Shown: positions 10,227-23,100, numbered from the stretch's first letter. The stretch is DNA of 64,000 nt from Solanum dulcamara (GCF_947179165.1 NC_077238.1:40725793-40789792), one strand, 5' to 3'. Numbers and translations: made by a program. Notes: generated from the letters alone by a model not told the origin.

Positions 10227-13117
10227 TATCATGACTCAACCCCATAGGCCGTGACTGGGGTCCGAACTGGACCCCCCGTATACCTAGCTATCAAATGTGG
10301 TCAAATTGAACTGTAAATAAGACAATGTCATGTAATAAAGCCCCAGTGGGCGATAATATTTTCATAAACTTGTAGCCCTTTTCATTTGTATCACAACATG
10401 ACAGGGCACGCAAGCCGACAAGGCGGCCATAACATAATAACATAAATCATATATCATGTAGACCCAGCCGAATCAAACTGACATAGGTATCTCCTCATAT
10501 AAATGTCTGCAGACCTCTAAAAATATAAATGACAACATATGGCGGGATAGGGCCCCCGTCGTACCCCCGAATGGACAAAATAACTTTATACATCAGTGGA
10601 CAGTATCAAAAACTAGGCCCCGATACAATGGAGCCTCTTCCAGCTGAGCTGCATGGAACCCTAAGCTAACGGACTCCCAAAACTGTATTTGTACCTGCGG
10701 GTATGAACGCAGCCCCCTGAGAAAGGGGGTCAGTACGACATATGTACTGAGTATGTAAAACATAACATAATACACTGGTGGTATATTCGAAATAGAGAAG
10801 CAGGGGAAGAAATTATCAAATCGAAGACATGTACCTGTACTCTGTGAATCACAAAAGCATGCATGCTCAATTTATACAATATAGCCATCCCTTTCAAGGG
10901 TCCGGTGAATCACATCTGTAGGAACATCATAGGCCCGGCGCCATCACCACCTTATCACAAAACATCATCATATATATACATACGTACCCGGCCCTCTAGT
11001 GAGGGGCTCGGTGAATAATGCAGTGAATTGTGCATGATAAAGTACCCGGCTTGGGACTCGGTGAAAGAAGGGTTACAGTATACATGAGTAGAGTCGTGAG
11101 TAACTATATGCAATTTAAATCATTATCAGAGACTCGACAAAATAAGAAAGTTAAGCTTTTCTTTGAGGACCCGAGTAATGGTGTAGTCATCTCGACTGTC
11201 CTCTAAATGTTATTATGGGCTGTCTAAAAAGTAATCTCGGGGACCCTAGACATGTATTAACATAGGGCCAAATCATTTATGGAATCAAAGACACTTAATC
11301 TCGTATAGTCTTTAAGACTTGGAGCCTGTACATTTGGTACCTCTTTAACATAAAAAGTTTCCAGGGAATAGTTCGACTACTGTAGGAGTTCGATATTAAG
11401 AAGTAAATAAGAGATGTTTAAGAATGGAGTTACCCCAGAGCTCAAATCATATTCAACTTACAACTAAGACAAATACATGCCCAAAAGAAGAAAAGATAGG
11501 CTTTACATACCTATACCAAAAACATACTAAGAGAAGCTTCACATACCTCTTGTGAGTTACTCTTTATCACATTCGCCTCGTCGTCCTTTGAACCTATTTA
11601 ACATGAAAGTAATATGAATATCACCCACTCTTAGCTTTCCAGCATCTTAGGTTGCACCTTAGCATTCCTAGAATCTATTTCCTTGTCCGTCTCTTCGACT
11701 AGTTCTTTAATTAGGTAAGGCGTTAACGAAAATTGGGCAGCACCTCCCCTATAATGTGCCCTATCTGAATTTCCAATCACACCCTTAATAACTACAGACA
11801 ACCAACAACAACAACCTGCAACATATATACAATCAATTCACACCAACCTTACACAATACAAACCCCAAACAACTTACTCAAAACTATCAAAACGTGAATT
11901 CTGGACAGCTTACTGTTTTACCTTGTCGCTTTGTTTCGAAGGGGTAATTGAGGGAAACAGGATTTACATTCTTCATAAAAGTTATAGATATGTGTCTTAG
12001 AGTATCATAAAATTTCGAATCACCCCTACATCAATTCTTTACAAAAATCTATGCCCAAAACACCAACAGCAGTCCGTGTAAGATTTCAAAAACCAAAATC
12101 TGGGCAGTACCCCCTCTACACTTCATCACCCTTTTTCGAGAAGATAAAAGCAAAACTGGATTTTAAAGGCTAAATGAAAGTTATATACCTATGAAATACC
12201 TTTAAAAACATATTGAATCACCCGAAATGAAGTAGTACATAAGAATTTATACCAATATTACTAACAACTGTCCCTTCCAAATATAGGTTTGTTAACTAGT
12301 TTTTAACTTTTTCCCTCTTTATTCTTTCAACTTTCTCTCAAGTTCCAAGCTGACGAATTAATTCCATAGACATCGTAAGATACATATATACACCTCCACG
12401 TACTTAGGGAACACAGTACATAATTAATTCATGGAGGAAAAGTCAAGAACTCACCTTTAATTCTTCTAAACCATGGCTGCCTTGTTGTTTTGTTCTTCAC
12501 GTTTTTGTTCCTCTCTTTGGCTGAAGTATTGGACAACAAATGAAGTCCTTAGTCATAATACATGTAGATATATGTTGCCTTAGGGGGTGACACATGTCAT
12601 CCCCTAAGGGTGATACGTGTTCGGCCCCATTGGGCCAACACATACATGCTGCCAATAAGGGGATGCCACCTGGCATGGGGTCTACCTCCCCCTAGCAGGT
12701 GGGTCACCTACTTGACCCCAAGCAAGTGGGTCACCTACTTGCTTGAGGTGCTACCACGTGTCGTCTTCCTAGGCTGCCACATGTTGTTGTATCCTCTTCC
12801 TCGAGGGTTCATAATCTCGTCTTATTTTAAGAGACTATGTAATCCGTGCTACGCAAGCTTGGTATCTCCTCAAGTAGCTTAGGTATGTAAGACTTCTAAG
12901 TTAGTAGCTTACGTAGGTAATTTGAGTCCTACGACTAATTTCTTGGCCTCTAACTCTTTCTGAATTCTCATGACTCTATTTCCAACCTTCTCTACTATGG
13001 GGTATCACATTCTCCCTTCCTTAGAGTCATTTGATAGGGTCGTAGATTATCCGTCTCACATGATAATGTCTAAGAAACTTATGAGACATTCCCAGTTTAA
13101 AAGTGTAGGGTGTAACA
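10227..13117 (-). mobile_element. Element A, right LTR (5' LTR in element sense)
   Basis: Begins tatcatgac, ends tgtaaca, about 2891 bp; pairs with 2745-5604. Contains the CCCCCT-gagaa-AGGGGG and CAGTAC...GTACTG stem-loops at 10713-10749 and a stretch near 12600-12780 with short G-box-like and cacctgctt/ aagcaggtg motifs. Right flank tcaat matches the left flank ccaat at 4 of 5. Confidence 0.85.
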
Positions 13118-13227
13118 TCAATGGCCCCGTACAAGACTGGTAGAAGAAGACGTGTAAGTCCCCTACTGGATGGGTCGATGTTAGAAAGACTAAGCTAAAA
13201 GGCCCTGACATGATTGAGCAAGCTAAG
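13118..13227 (+). mobile_element. Element H, continuation after insertion A (integrase relic)
   Basis: Plus strand reads MAPYK..GRRRR, then WVDVRKTKLKGPDMIEQAKD after one frame change. This is the gypsy integrase MAPYEALYGRR region, continuous with 2670-2744 once A is taken out. Similarity to the other copies fades after about 13227. Confidence 0.65.
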
Positions 13228-13733
13228 GATTTTTGAGATGATCTTTTTGGAAACTTGGGAAGTTGATTTCTATAGCAGTTCAAGTCCAAATTAAGTGATT
13301 CCTTGATCTAAATATGTGGTATTTTTCATGAGGAACATGTTGGTAGGATAAAAAAGTGATTTACGAGCTTTTTAGGGGGGGTGAGTTTTTCAATTCTAGT
13401 TGTTGCATTGTCTATTTTAGGATTGGAATATGAGGGATTTCTAGAAAGTCATATCTTAGTCAATATAGGTCTGAATTGGGTGATTCAAAGCTCCAAGTTG
13501 TGGGTTTTTTCATGGGGATCGTCGTGGTGTGGTTGGTTTCAACTATAGGACCTTTGTTTGAGGTAATTTCTCTCTTTTAGCTACTTCCCATGTCTTTATT
13601 GGTGATCAAAATATGATTTTTGTGCATGTTTGTACTTCGGCTGTATTGAGCACCAAATTGTGCTCCTTTTTGAAGCAAACTTTTGGGGTGGTGTAGAGGA
13701 CCCTTGTACGGAGTTAATTCCTTACTTTACGAA
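13228..13733. other. Unassigned AT-rich stretch
   Basis: No open frame of note, no repeat match elsewhere in the window that I can see, and no RNA gene. It lies between the end of recognisable H sequence and the tgtaatgac start of the next LTR. Confidence 0.4.
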
Positions 13734-16700
13734 TGTAATGACCCTCCAAGTCATTTTCTTCATTCTTCGATAGTTTTAGCATTTAGAGCTTGCCTACAGT
13801 AACCCCAAGTCATTTATGACTTACTGGTATTGACATTTTGGTTGTGTTGTCATTTATTTACGTTTTCTAGCCTTTTCCCTATTCTTAAGCTATTATAACT
13901 TGAATAGTTGACTTCAATCATAACTTCAAGAAAATAACCTTAGAATGGAATTTTAATGGTTCCATCAGCTTCAGAATAGCCAAATAAGGCTAGTCAGTCA
14001 GAGTATCGAGGCTATAGATATGAGTTTATGCCTATTTGGCACTTTTGCCTTTAAAATTAAGCCTACCCTTGAATTTGGTCAACATTCTTGAAAAACACAC
14101 TCGAATGAAAATTTTGACTGTGTGGTTAGCTCCGGAATGTCGAGTTTTTCTAGGACAACCCTTTATTTGCTTCCCAGGCTAACAGTCTAATCCTGAGGCT
14201 TATTGTAAAATTTTGCTCAAAATGGTTTTTGTGTTTGGGATCCACTTTCAGTCATAACGACCTCGTATGGAGATTTCGACTATTCCATTGAGTCCAAAAA
14301 ACTGAATTTGGTGGGGTATTATATCTCGTTTGCATGCATGGAATTCTAAATAAAGTTTGCGCAATCCATCAAAATATCTGAACTTGAGAAATATCAGTTT
14401 TTGAGCTGATATCTGTGTAAGAATTTTTGTTCTCTGCAATCACGCGCCTTTGGCCGCATTCATGGAGGTCCTGGAAGTTGCTCTTTGCATTTGCGAAGCC
14501 TTGGCCGCATTCGTAGAGGCTTAAGTCCTTTTCCTCCGTATTCGCGGGGCCTTGGCCGCGTTTTCGAAGGTGTGAGAGCTTTGCCTCCACATTCGTGGGC
14601 CTCTGGCTGCATTCGTGAAGGCCAAGCTTTTTGGTCTCCGTATTTGTAGAGCACTGTAGCCGCATTCGCGAAGGCAAAGTCCTGGTCTTTTAGTAAAAGC
14701 CCAAAGGGCCAAACTCAAGAGAATTTTATGGGGAATCCAGTGGTAAGATCAGATTCTCAAGGAGAAGCTTCTTGTAAGGTAAAATTTCATAATTAGCTAT
14801 TCTTCTAGTTATTTTTGGAGTGGGGTTTTATTGAATTTATGGAGATTATATCTTGATCATATGAACTCTATTTTTAGCAATTTTTAAGGCTATATTATAG
14901 GATTTTTGCAAGGAACGTGATGGCATAATTTGTTTGGATTGGGAGGTGTTGTTTTTGAGAAATAGTTTTCATTTTCATCCTCCTTAGCTTAAATTATGTG
15001 GATTTTGTTGAAAGATCATCTTGCATCATTTTCCACCCTAAATTGTGTTATAAATTTATCCTTGAACTTGAGGTGTTGTTTAGGATCTATGTTTGGGGTC
15101 AATTCAAGAATTTTGAATGCGGGCCCGTCTATAAATTTGATAATTTTATTGTCAAAATGATCATATTGACATAGGGATTAACATTTTGTAGTATGGCGGT
15201 AATTAGAGGTGATTCAGATGGTTAGAACTTTATTGTGGTTGATTCAGAGTGCGCGTGATCGGCTTCAAGGTAGGCTATGGTCTCCCCCTTTTGAGTGAAC
15301 TCTATTAGATATCGCGTAGTATATTTTACATGTTACTTAGGTGAATATTTTCCAAGATTAGCATTTTTCTCATTCAATTTCATTTTCTTATTCCCGAGTG
15401 AGCTTTAGGCTAGAATAGTCCCGTAATATCCTTAGATTAGGTTGTGGGCCTTTATTGTGGTTTTGACTTAGTATTATTATCCTAGTTAGGATTGATGTTG
15501 ATGGACTTGGGATAGGTTTGAGCCTTAGGTACTTTATCATGTGGTTGTTGCCCTCTTAGCTAGGCATAGTTGTTGGTAGGGCTTATTATGGATGTGATAC
15601 CCTTTTATGCTAGTACATAAGACATTTAGGTTTGTCGTAGCCATAGGTTTTGCTTAGGTGTGCTGGTTGTGAGCTGAGGTGGCTTATTTTGGTGTAAGGC
15701 ATCATACTTAGAAATATTTCTCCCCCCTTTATTATTTCAAGCCATGTTTCATTTGTTTTGGTTTTGTTTAGCAGTAGGCTTATGATGCCATCTTATCTAT
15801 TATCTATTGTTAGGACTGAGGCTGTATTTGATGAGAGACTAGATCCCAGGTTAGTCTTTTGACTTATTTATGTTCTAGGACTTGGTATTTCCTTATGGTT
15901 GTGTGTATCTTGTTTCGATGCTGGTGATGACATGCTTGCATTATTTGAGCATACTCACTCGCTTTGTGGTACGATCCCGGTATTGACGTTGAAATTTTCA
16001 CTACTATATTTTAGAAGTCTTTCTCTTTTTTTTACTATTTTAAACTATTTTTAATGGGAGTCGTACCACCTGGATACTGGGTCACTGGTTTTGGAAACTT
16101 ATAAGGTTTCGGGAACGTGCACCATTTTCTACTTGAGGCATTAGAGGCATCTGGGATATGCTCGGTTTTACTTGGCTATTTGGCGTGTCGATGCCTTTTT
16201 TTGGCCCACCGATTCCCCTGAGTTTATTCTTGTCAGTTGGGCCATGCTCTTGGGAGTTTATTGGCTGGGTGGGGGATAGCTTCTCAGGGTTCTCATGGTT
16301 GAGGTTACTGGTTTACTAATATTCAACGTGGTGTCTTTCTTTCTGCATTGGCTTGGCTACTCACTCTCTGGTACCACTACGGGGATACTATTTATCTATG
16401 TAAGACCTGGTTTGTGCCCAAGCAGTGTATACGGACTTTCTGCATCCCCTATGGGCCTCTTTGGCCAATACACCACTGAACTGGATAAGGGAGTCTCATG
16501 GGTCCCACCTAGCAGGTTGAGGGTCGGGATGGGTCTATACACTTATTGTTGTTGATCTCTGAGAGTCACTTATGATATCACTGGATTTTACTACATACTT
16601 GCATTCATTAGCATCGCATATCACTAGCATACTTGTATGGTGTGGTCCCTTGATTTTATGGGGGTCGGGGGTATATTTTTCATTATTTGTACCTTCCAGG

Positions 16701-17580
16701 GGCATGGGCGTTCGATTGGTTATTGTCTGATTATACTTGTTCTTATCTCTTTTTATACTTGTAGTTGGTACCTTTGGTTGTATTGCTAGTTTGTCTATTG
16801 GTATTTTAGTTGGATTGTGTTTGGTCTTTCCTGCTAGACTCAATCAGAATAGTTCCTAGGTGATTATGTGGTTAGAATTTCCAGTTAGCACTGTATTTTC
16901 ATTAGTAGACTCCTATGTTGCATTCTTTCTGTTAATTGGTTGTTGCATTGTGTGTTAGGTGCATTCTTTGACTCTGCTCCTTTATTTGCGTCTTCGATCT
17001 CCTTATCTTATTTTCTATCATTATTGTGATAATTTTCTGATTAGTTAGTTATGCAGTATTTACTTAATTATATGTTAATTATACTTGCTTTATCTGTAGA
17101 TCTCAATCGACCTATGCCTACAGAGTACAATTTATTTGTTACTCATACTACACTTCTTCCCCCTGCAAATCATAGTATGGGTTATCACTATTGATTTGGA
17201 CTGGTGCGGAGCAACTTCTGACTCGGAGATTTGGTGAGCTCCTATCGTTCAGAGTTGGTGATTTTCATCCAAGCCAGATTAGGAATAGTCTTTACTTTCT
17301 TTCGATGACTGTCTGTACTCATATTGTATTTATAAAAGCCTTGTACTTCTATTTTGATTTAGATGCTCGATTACTAACAGACACCAGGTCTTGGAATAGT
17401 TACTTGTATTTGTTTTAGTTTCCTATTTCTTTTAATTAGTATGTACTTTCCATTTTTATTTATTAATCTTCCACTTGATAGCTCGTGGCCTTAGGTTTTG
17501 GGCTAAGGGTTAAGGGTTAGGCTTACCTGCTAGTGAATGTTAGTAGGTGCCATCACGGCCTAAGAAATTAGGTCATGACA
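13734..17580 (+). mobile_element. Candidate gypsy LTR, ~3.85 kb, plus orientation
   Basis: Begins tgtaatgaccctccaag and ends ggtcatgaca, i.e. TG...CA ends with the tgt-at-gac style common in this window. Its last part (gtaggtgccatcacggcc near 17545) resembles 19479-19517, which directly precedes a primer site. No direct repeat flanks it (acgaa vs gtggg), so either it is a partial arrangement or the left end is mis-set. It contains the ~25/51-bp minisatellite at 14453-14680. Confidence 0.5.
14453..14680 (+). repeat. Degenerate ~25/51-bp minisatellite inside the LTR
   Basis: The block gccgcattcg(c/t)(g/a)(g/a)agg starts at 14453, 14504, 14555, 14606 and 14659, spaced 51, 51, 51 and 53 bp. Between them a related half-unit (cgtattcgcgg..cct type) falls near 14486, 14537, 14588 and 14639, so the true period is ~25.5 bp with about nine half-units. 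It is CG-rich in an AT-rich neighbourhood. Four overlapping minus-strand frames here are by-products of the repeat. Confidence 0.8.
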
Positions 17581-19517
17581 GTGGGTCCTATATTCCCATT
17601 TTTTACTCCAAAATTGTTTTTTCTCTGAATTTGAAAATATTAATGTCAAAGCGGCCGTATTGGCATTGTGATTCCATTGATGATATCATGGCAGCGCTCA
17701 GAGACCATTCGAAAGGGAAAAGCTCATATTCCATGAGTTGGAGCCCGTGCGGTTACCCTACAGATAGGCTATGGTTTTCCCCTCTTTAGCCTGAGCATGT
17801 TTTGGTATTTTTATATTGAATTGTATAAGCTTGGAGGGGTTTAGGCATCGAGCATGCTAAATTCCTAGAATTCATGTCCTAGGCATTATTTTTAGGGAAT
17901 TGTTTAGACTGTTAAAGCATGTCTCCTGTTATTTTTTATCATCCATACCTTGTGGTGTATGTTGTGCCTTTGTTTTATGTACTTGGAAGCATGTTAGGCC
18001 TTAGTCTAGGATTAGGCTAGTGTTAGCTTAGACTTTTGAGATTTTGGTATCATTGGGCCTTAAAGCTTCTCCAACGTCATTTCGGACAAATTAGCTCCCT
18101 GTAGACTAATATAGCAGATCGAGTATGATAGTCTAAGACTTAGTTAGGAAATAACACAGCTTTGGAACCTTATCTCCATAGTATCCTACCATTTTATCAG
18201 TTTTGCATCACTTAATTCTTGGGTCCAGAAGTCTATTGGTCGATTCTAGTTTGATGTGGTTTGGGTCTTAGTGATTTATTCATGGCACTCTGATTGGGGG
18301 TATGCCCCATGATGCTCTGTTAACTGCTGATCCTAAATCTGACTGATTAACCTTTATTTGTAGTTCTAGTATGCAATTCACTCCACCAGGTTGGGTTCAA
18401 GTCCTTACATAGGTATTATTGCCTCAATTCAAGTCCATGGCCTTACTTAGTTATGGTTTGAGTCCATCGCCGTTATCAACCTTGGTTGAAGTCAATCTCT
18501 ACTTACTAGCTTTGGTTCGAGACCATGGCTACCATTACCTCAGTTAAAGTCTGTAGCCTCTCTTGCACGTGGTTCAAGTTCACGATTATCTATCACCTTT
18601 GTTCAAGTCCTTAGTCTCTTTTGCTAGTGGTTTAGGTCTACGATTATGAACACCTTGGTTCAAATCCATGGTTATTATAAAATATCAATTCATTTCCCTG
18701 ATACTCTTATGATTCTTTGGTTCAAGTCCTTAACTATGATTCAACTTTGGCTAAAGCTTCAAGCTTACAAGATGGTTCTGTTGGCATTGTTGGAACTTTA
18801 TTGGATTCTCTCGTTTTACTTTAACTATATTTTCTCCTATCGATCTTATGGGAGTTTGTTCAGGTTGTTACTTTTAGACTTGCACATGAGCATACCCATT
18901 AGGTTTATGGGAGCCAGGCTGATTTTGCTAGTTTCTCTCTACACTCATGTACATACCTACCTTGATTTCTTGTTCTGCCTTTAGTTGTGATTAGTTTCTC
19001 GCATTTCAATTTATTTCTACTTATCTTACTCAGTCGGCCTATGATGCCTACTAGGTACCTGTTGTTTTGGTACTCATACTATACTCTACATCTGTTTTGT
19101 GATGCATATCCGAGTACTTAATATCATCATTGATTTCAAGCCAGCTTCAGTCATAACTGGAGGGGAGGATAAGTACACATCATCCTAGATTTACCCTTTT
19201 GTATATATATTTTGCTTGTCTTTCATTTTCTTGAGATAGTCTTGTTTCTATAGTCCAATTTTGGGACTTGTACTCTTTTGTAGTAGCTTTATACATGTGA
19301 CTTCAAGGTTCTGGGAGTGATATTTTGATTTGTATATATTTCATTATTCTTCCGCCATACAGTTTTATTCTTATTACTTCATTACTATATTTAGTTTGAA
19401 TTGTTGGTCTTCTACCCTGACATCTCATTACTCACAGTTTTGGGATATTGGGCTGGCTTTATTACTAGTAGGTCATAGTAGGTGCCATCATGACCTGAAA
19501 AAAATTGATTCATGACA
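17581..19517 (+). mobile_element. 3' part of a second, related gypsy LTR (5' LTR of element D)
   Basis: Ends cattcatgaca-like (catgaca 19511-19517) and is followed 2 bp later by the primer site of D. Parts resemble the neighbouring LTR: taggctatggttttcccctcttt at 17765 and taggctatggtctccccctttt at 15272, and the gtaggtgccatca end. Its start is not defined and may be truncated at 17581. Contains a ~30-bp tandem repeat at 18396-18745. Confidence 0.5.
18396..18745 (+). repeat. Degenerate ~30-bp tandem repeat (ggttcaagtcc units)
   Basis: Copies of (g)gttcaagtcc with drift start at about 18396, 18428, 18458, 18486, 18516, 18544, 18573, 18602, 18632, 18659 and 18721. Spacings are 27-32 bp, the last interval being about two units. 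Roughly twelve units in all. The longest frame across it (18646-18984) is hydrophobic and has no family resemblance. Confidence 0.8.
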
Positions 19518-19519
19518 AG

Positions 19520-19532
19520 TGGGTATCAGAGC
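19520..19532 (+). other. Primer binding site of element D
   Basis: tgggtatcagagc, the tRNA-iMet type TGGTATCAGAGC with one extra G, 2 bp after the LTR end tgaca. Confidence 0.75.
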
Positions 19533-19723
19533 CCCAGGTTCACCGATCTCACTTATACAGAGCTAACATCTAGTAGAATTGTGCAGATTGGTGTGGAGAC
19601 GGCTGTGACTTATATTCGGAAGGTTACACGATGTCTTTAGGAACTTGTCTCTTTTGTATCATCATCGTGCAATGTGTGTCTTGTCAGTTTCTAAAAATCT
19701 CACTTTTTCCCCTCTTTTAGAGG

Positions 19724-21081
19724 ATGGGTCGCACGCATGCTAGGGATAGGGGTCGACCTTGAGGTTGTGCCAAGGCTACGGCTCCAGTCCAAGACCAAGA
19801 GCAGACTATAGAGCCTGAGGTGGAGCCACTAGTGGCTTTAGTACATCATCGACCGGTAGAGCCGAGACCAGCCCGAGCCAGTTTCTGCTCCAGACCTATA
19901 AGGGAAGTTCGCCCGAATATTAGCTTCTATTAGGGGTATACAGCAGACCACAGCTCCAGCTACTCCAGCATCGTAGGGCCAGCCTACTTCAGAGGCACTA
20001 GTTGTTCAGCAGCCACCGACACCTACCGCTTAGATGGGTTTTTCTTATCGAAGTGGACGATCTCTTACTCTGAGCTGATATCTACAAGGGTGATAAAAGT
20101 ATGGGGATCTAGATCATTGGTCCCCGCTAGTGCCTTATTTGTAGGTTAGTCGCACCAACTCTATAGGCAGCTAGGATTGTACTTGTAGTAGCAACTCCAG
20201 TTATAGGCGGTGGCTAGTGCTAGGACCATAGGGGTGGTCATCAGGGTGTACGGTTTTATTATGTTATCAGCCCGCATCTGCTTTATTTGATACAGGATTT
20301 ACCTATTCTTATGTATCTGTATATTGTGCCCATTGACTGTGTATGAGGACAGAGCCCTTAGCTGAGTCATTGCATGTGTCGACCCAGGTAGGTGATGTTT
20401 TAGTAGTAGATTAGGTTTTTCGATCCTGTATGGTGTCTATTCAAGGATGAGACACTAGGGATGAAGTCATTTTTCTTGATATGGTAGATTTTGATTTAAT
20501 TATGGGCATGGACTGGTTATCCCCTCGCCACGAGGTCTTGAATTGCTATGCCAAGATCATTACCTTAGCCATGGCAGGTATTCTACTAATGGTGTGGCAG
20601 GGCTCTTGCAGTAACACGGCGGTTGGGGTGATATCTTTTGTTTGAGCTCAGAGGTTAGTTGCTGGCAGATGTTTAGCATACTTGCCTTATGTTAGAGATT
20701 TTAGTAGAGAGGGCCCTACAGTTGATTCAGTGCCTATAGTCTGAGAGTTTGCAGATGTGTTTCCTGCCGACCTGCCTAGCCTTCGTCCGAATTATGATAT
20801 TGACTTTGACATTCATTTAGCACCTATTACTCAGCCTTTCTCCATCCCACCATACTTCATAGACCTTGCAGAGCTTAAGGAGTTCAGTTTGTAGCTTCAG
20901 GATCTCCTAGGTAAGGGATTCATTTGGCCTAGCATAGTACCATGGGGTGCCCCAGTCTTATTTGTTAAAATGAAGGACGGTACTATGTGGATGTGTATTG
21001 AAAACAGGTAGTTGAACATAGAAATGGTGAAGAACTGTTACCTCAAGCCTAGGATTGATGATCTATTTAACCAGCTTCAAT
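19724..21081 (+). pseudogene. Element D: gypsy gag-protease-RT remnant
   Basis: The gag start at 19724 reads MGRTHARDRGRP then stops. Protease follows from about 20280: LFDTGFTYSYVS keeps the catalytic D-T-G, then VDFDLIMGMDWLSP, the usual flap-side motif of plant gypsy proteases. After several in-frame stops the linker reads EFADVFPADLP, and RT begins with [15 protein letters not shown], then RIDDLFNQLQ at 21060-21081. The rest of RT, RNase H and integrase are missing: the frame runs into minus-strand sequence of element E. At least six stops make it dead. Family: Ty3/gypsy; lineage not resolvable from this piece. Confidence 0.8.
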
Positions 21082-23060
21082 CGGTCCACAATCACCCAAA
21101 TAGAATCATACTTACCCAATGTCATGGCTAATCGGTCCACAACCACCTGGTTTCTGATGCTCATACTTCACTTGTTGGTAATTTAGACACTTAACCACAA
21201 AATCAACAATGTCTCTCTTCATGCCACACCACTAATAGTGTTGTTTAAAGTCATAAAACATCTTTGCCGCTCCCGGGTGAATAGAATACTTGGAACAAAG
21301 AGGCTCTTCCAATATCATACGCACCCAATTACCAACCTTGGGCACACAAATGCGACCGTTAATCCTCAAAACTTCCTCTGGATCAAGAGAGACTGATTTA
21401 GCTTCACCTCTCAATACTTTATTCCTAACGGCCCTCAACATGTCATGATCAAACTGGTGTACACGAATATGATTCATCAAACTAGACCTAGCCTCCACAA
21501 AGGTCAAAATGCTATGAGATGTAGAAATATCAAGTCTAATTAATTGCCTAGCCAATGATTGAATCTCCAAAGCCAAAGGTCTCTCATCCGCCTTAAGAAA
21601 GAACAAACTACCCATGCTAGGTGTTTTGCGACTGAAGGCATCCACTACTATATTAGCTTCACTCACATGATAAAGGATGGTGATGTTATATTCTTTAAAT
21701 AACTCCAACCACATACGCTGCCTCATGTTAAGATTTAACTAAGAAAAGATATATATAAGGAAGCCTGGCATTAGTCAACCCAAAGGACATGAACACAAAC
21801 TCATAATGCCCATAACAAGTCCTGAATGTAATCTTCGAAATATGAGATTCTTGAACTCTCTACAAGTGGTAACTCGACCTCAAGTCAATCTTAGAGAATA
21901 TAGATGAACCCTGAAGCTGGTCAAATAAGTCATCATTGCGAGAAACAGGATACTTATTCGTGATGGTGACTTTTTTCAATTGTCGGTAGTCAATACACAT
22001 CCTCATAGTACCATCCTTCTTCTTCACAAATAAGACTGGTGTACCCCACAATAATACACTAGGTCGAATAAACCCATTCTTCAACAAATCTTCCAATTGT
22101 TCCTTCAACTCCTTTAATTCCACTGGAACATCCAATAAGGATAAATAGAGATGGTATTGGTGCCCGACACTAAATTAATCACATAATAGATATCACAGTC
22201 AGGAAGAACACCTCGTAAGTCTGTAGGAAATAAATCTATAAACACTCCCACCATATTCGTGGTCTCTAAAGGAGATGACTCTTTCGTAAGATCATGTACA
22301 TGGGCCAAATAAGATAAGCAGCCTTTATCCAATAAATGACGAGCATGAATATAAGACATCACCCTCTTAGGATACAAACCCAAATTACCCTTCCACACCA
22401 AGATAGGCAAACTGGGATAGACTAAAGTCATAGTCTTTGAATAACAACCTAAAATAGAATGATAGGGAGATAACCAGTCCATATCCAATATCAAATCAAA
22501 ATCAAGCATGTCTAATAAAATTAAATCTGCACGGGTCTTCTCCCCAAAAATATCACCATGCACCCCTGATATACGCAATCCACCACTAATGACTCACCTA
22601 CTAGGTTAGAAATATTAATAGGAACAATAAGGGGACCATACACATAATAACTACACACATCAAAATAGGTCGACACATAAGAATAGGTAGACCTTGGATC
22701 AAATAATACTGAAGAAGAAAGGTGCAAACTGGAGCAATACATATAATAACTGCATCGAAGCCCTCTGACTCAGATCTACCGGTATAGCATACCATCCATA
22801 GCTGACGGTTACCTCTAGCATGTGAACCACCATGAGTCATCTCTAGCTCCACCCTTGGCTCCCTAGGTGCCACTTCTAGTAGTTTGTGAAGCACCTCAAA
22901 CATTTAGAACGGGGTAGAATGAACAGCCGATTCCTAGGATGCCTAGTAGAAGGAGCACGTATGGGTAATCTTGGGCCTTATGCCCAAACATTTTACATAG
23001 ATAACAACCTCGAGGACCTAGACCCTGTGGAGGATAACAAGAAGTGTCCTCACATTCATC
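21082..23060 (-). pseudogene. Element E: gypsy gag-to-integrase remnant
   Basis: Read on the minus strand from the right: a gag zinc knuckle near 22960-23005 (CYLCKMFGHKAQDY, last Cys replaced by Tyr), protease 22742-22114 (LFDPRSTYSYVS; the catalytic D-[ST]-G is D-P-R, then LLDMLDFDLILDMDWLSP), RT start 22135-21860 ([44 protein letters not shown]). A damaged RT piece ends near 21780 (FGLTN). The YVDD catalytic region and most of RNase H are deleted. The tail 21726-21232 has the end of RNase H (NIVVDAFSR) and the HHCC zinc-finger start of integrase (YSIHPGAAKMFYD). An integrase core beginning (IWVIVDRL) ends at 21082 against element D. Several frame breaks. Confidence 0.85.
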
Positions 23061-23100
23061 GGAGCTTGAAGAACTACTATAACAAGTTTGAACTGATCTA

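Noticed and set aside
14369..14718. Three overlapping minus-strand frames with repeated ANTE/ECG motifs, like a repeat protein
   Set aside because: They are by-products of the 51-bp minisatellite, a multiple of three, so all frames stay open by periodicity.
16535..16843. 102-codon minus-strand frame
   Set aside because: Lies inside a long LTR, has no family resemblance and no coding-like neighbour; length is within chance for AT-rich DNA.
17500..17522. Interstitial telomere repeat (gggttaagggttagg)
   Set aside because: Only two or three imperfect units, not the plant TTTAGGG array.
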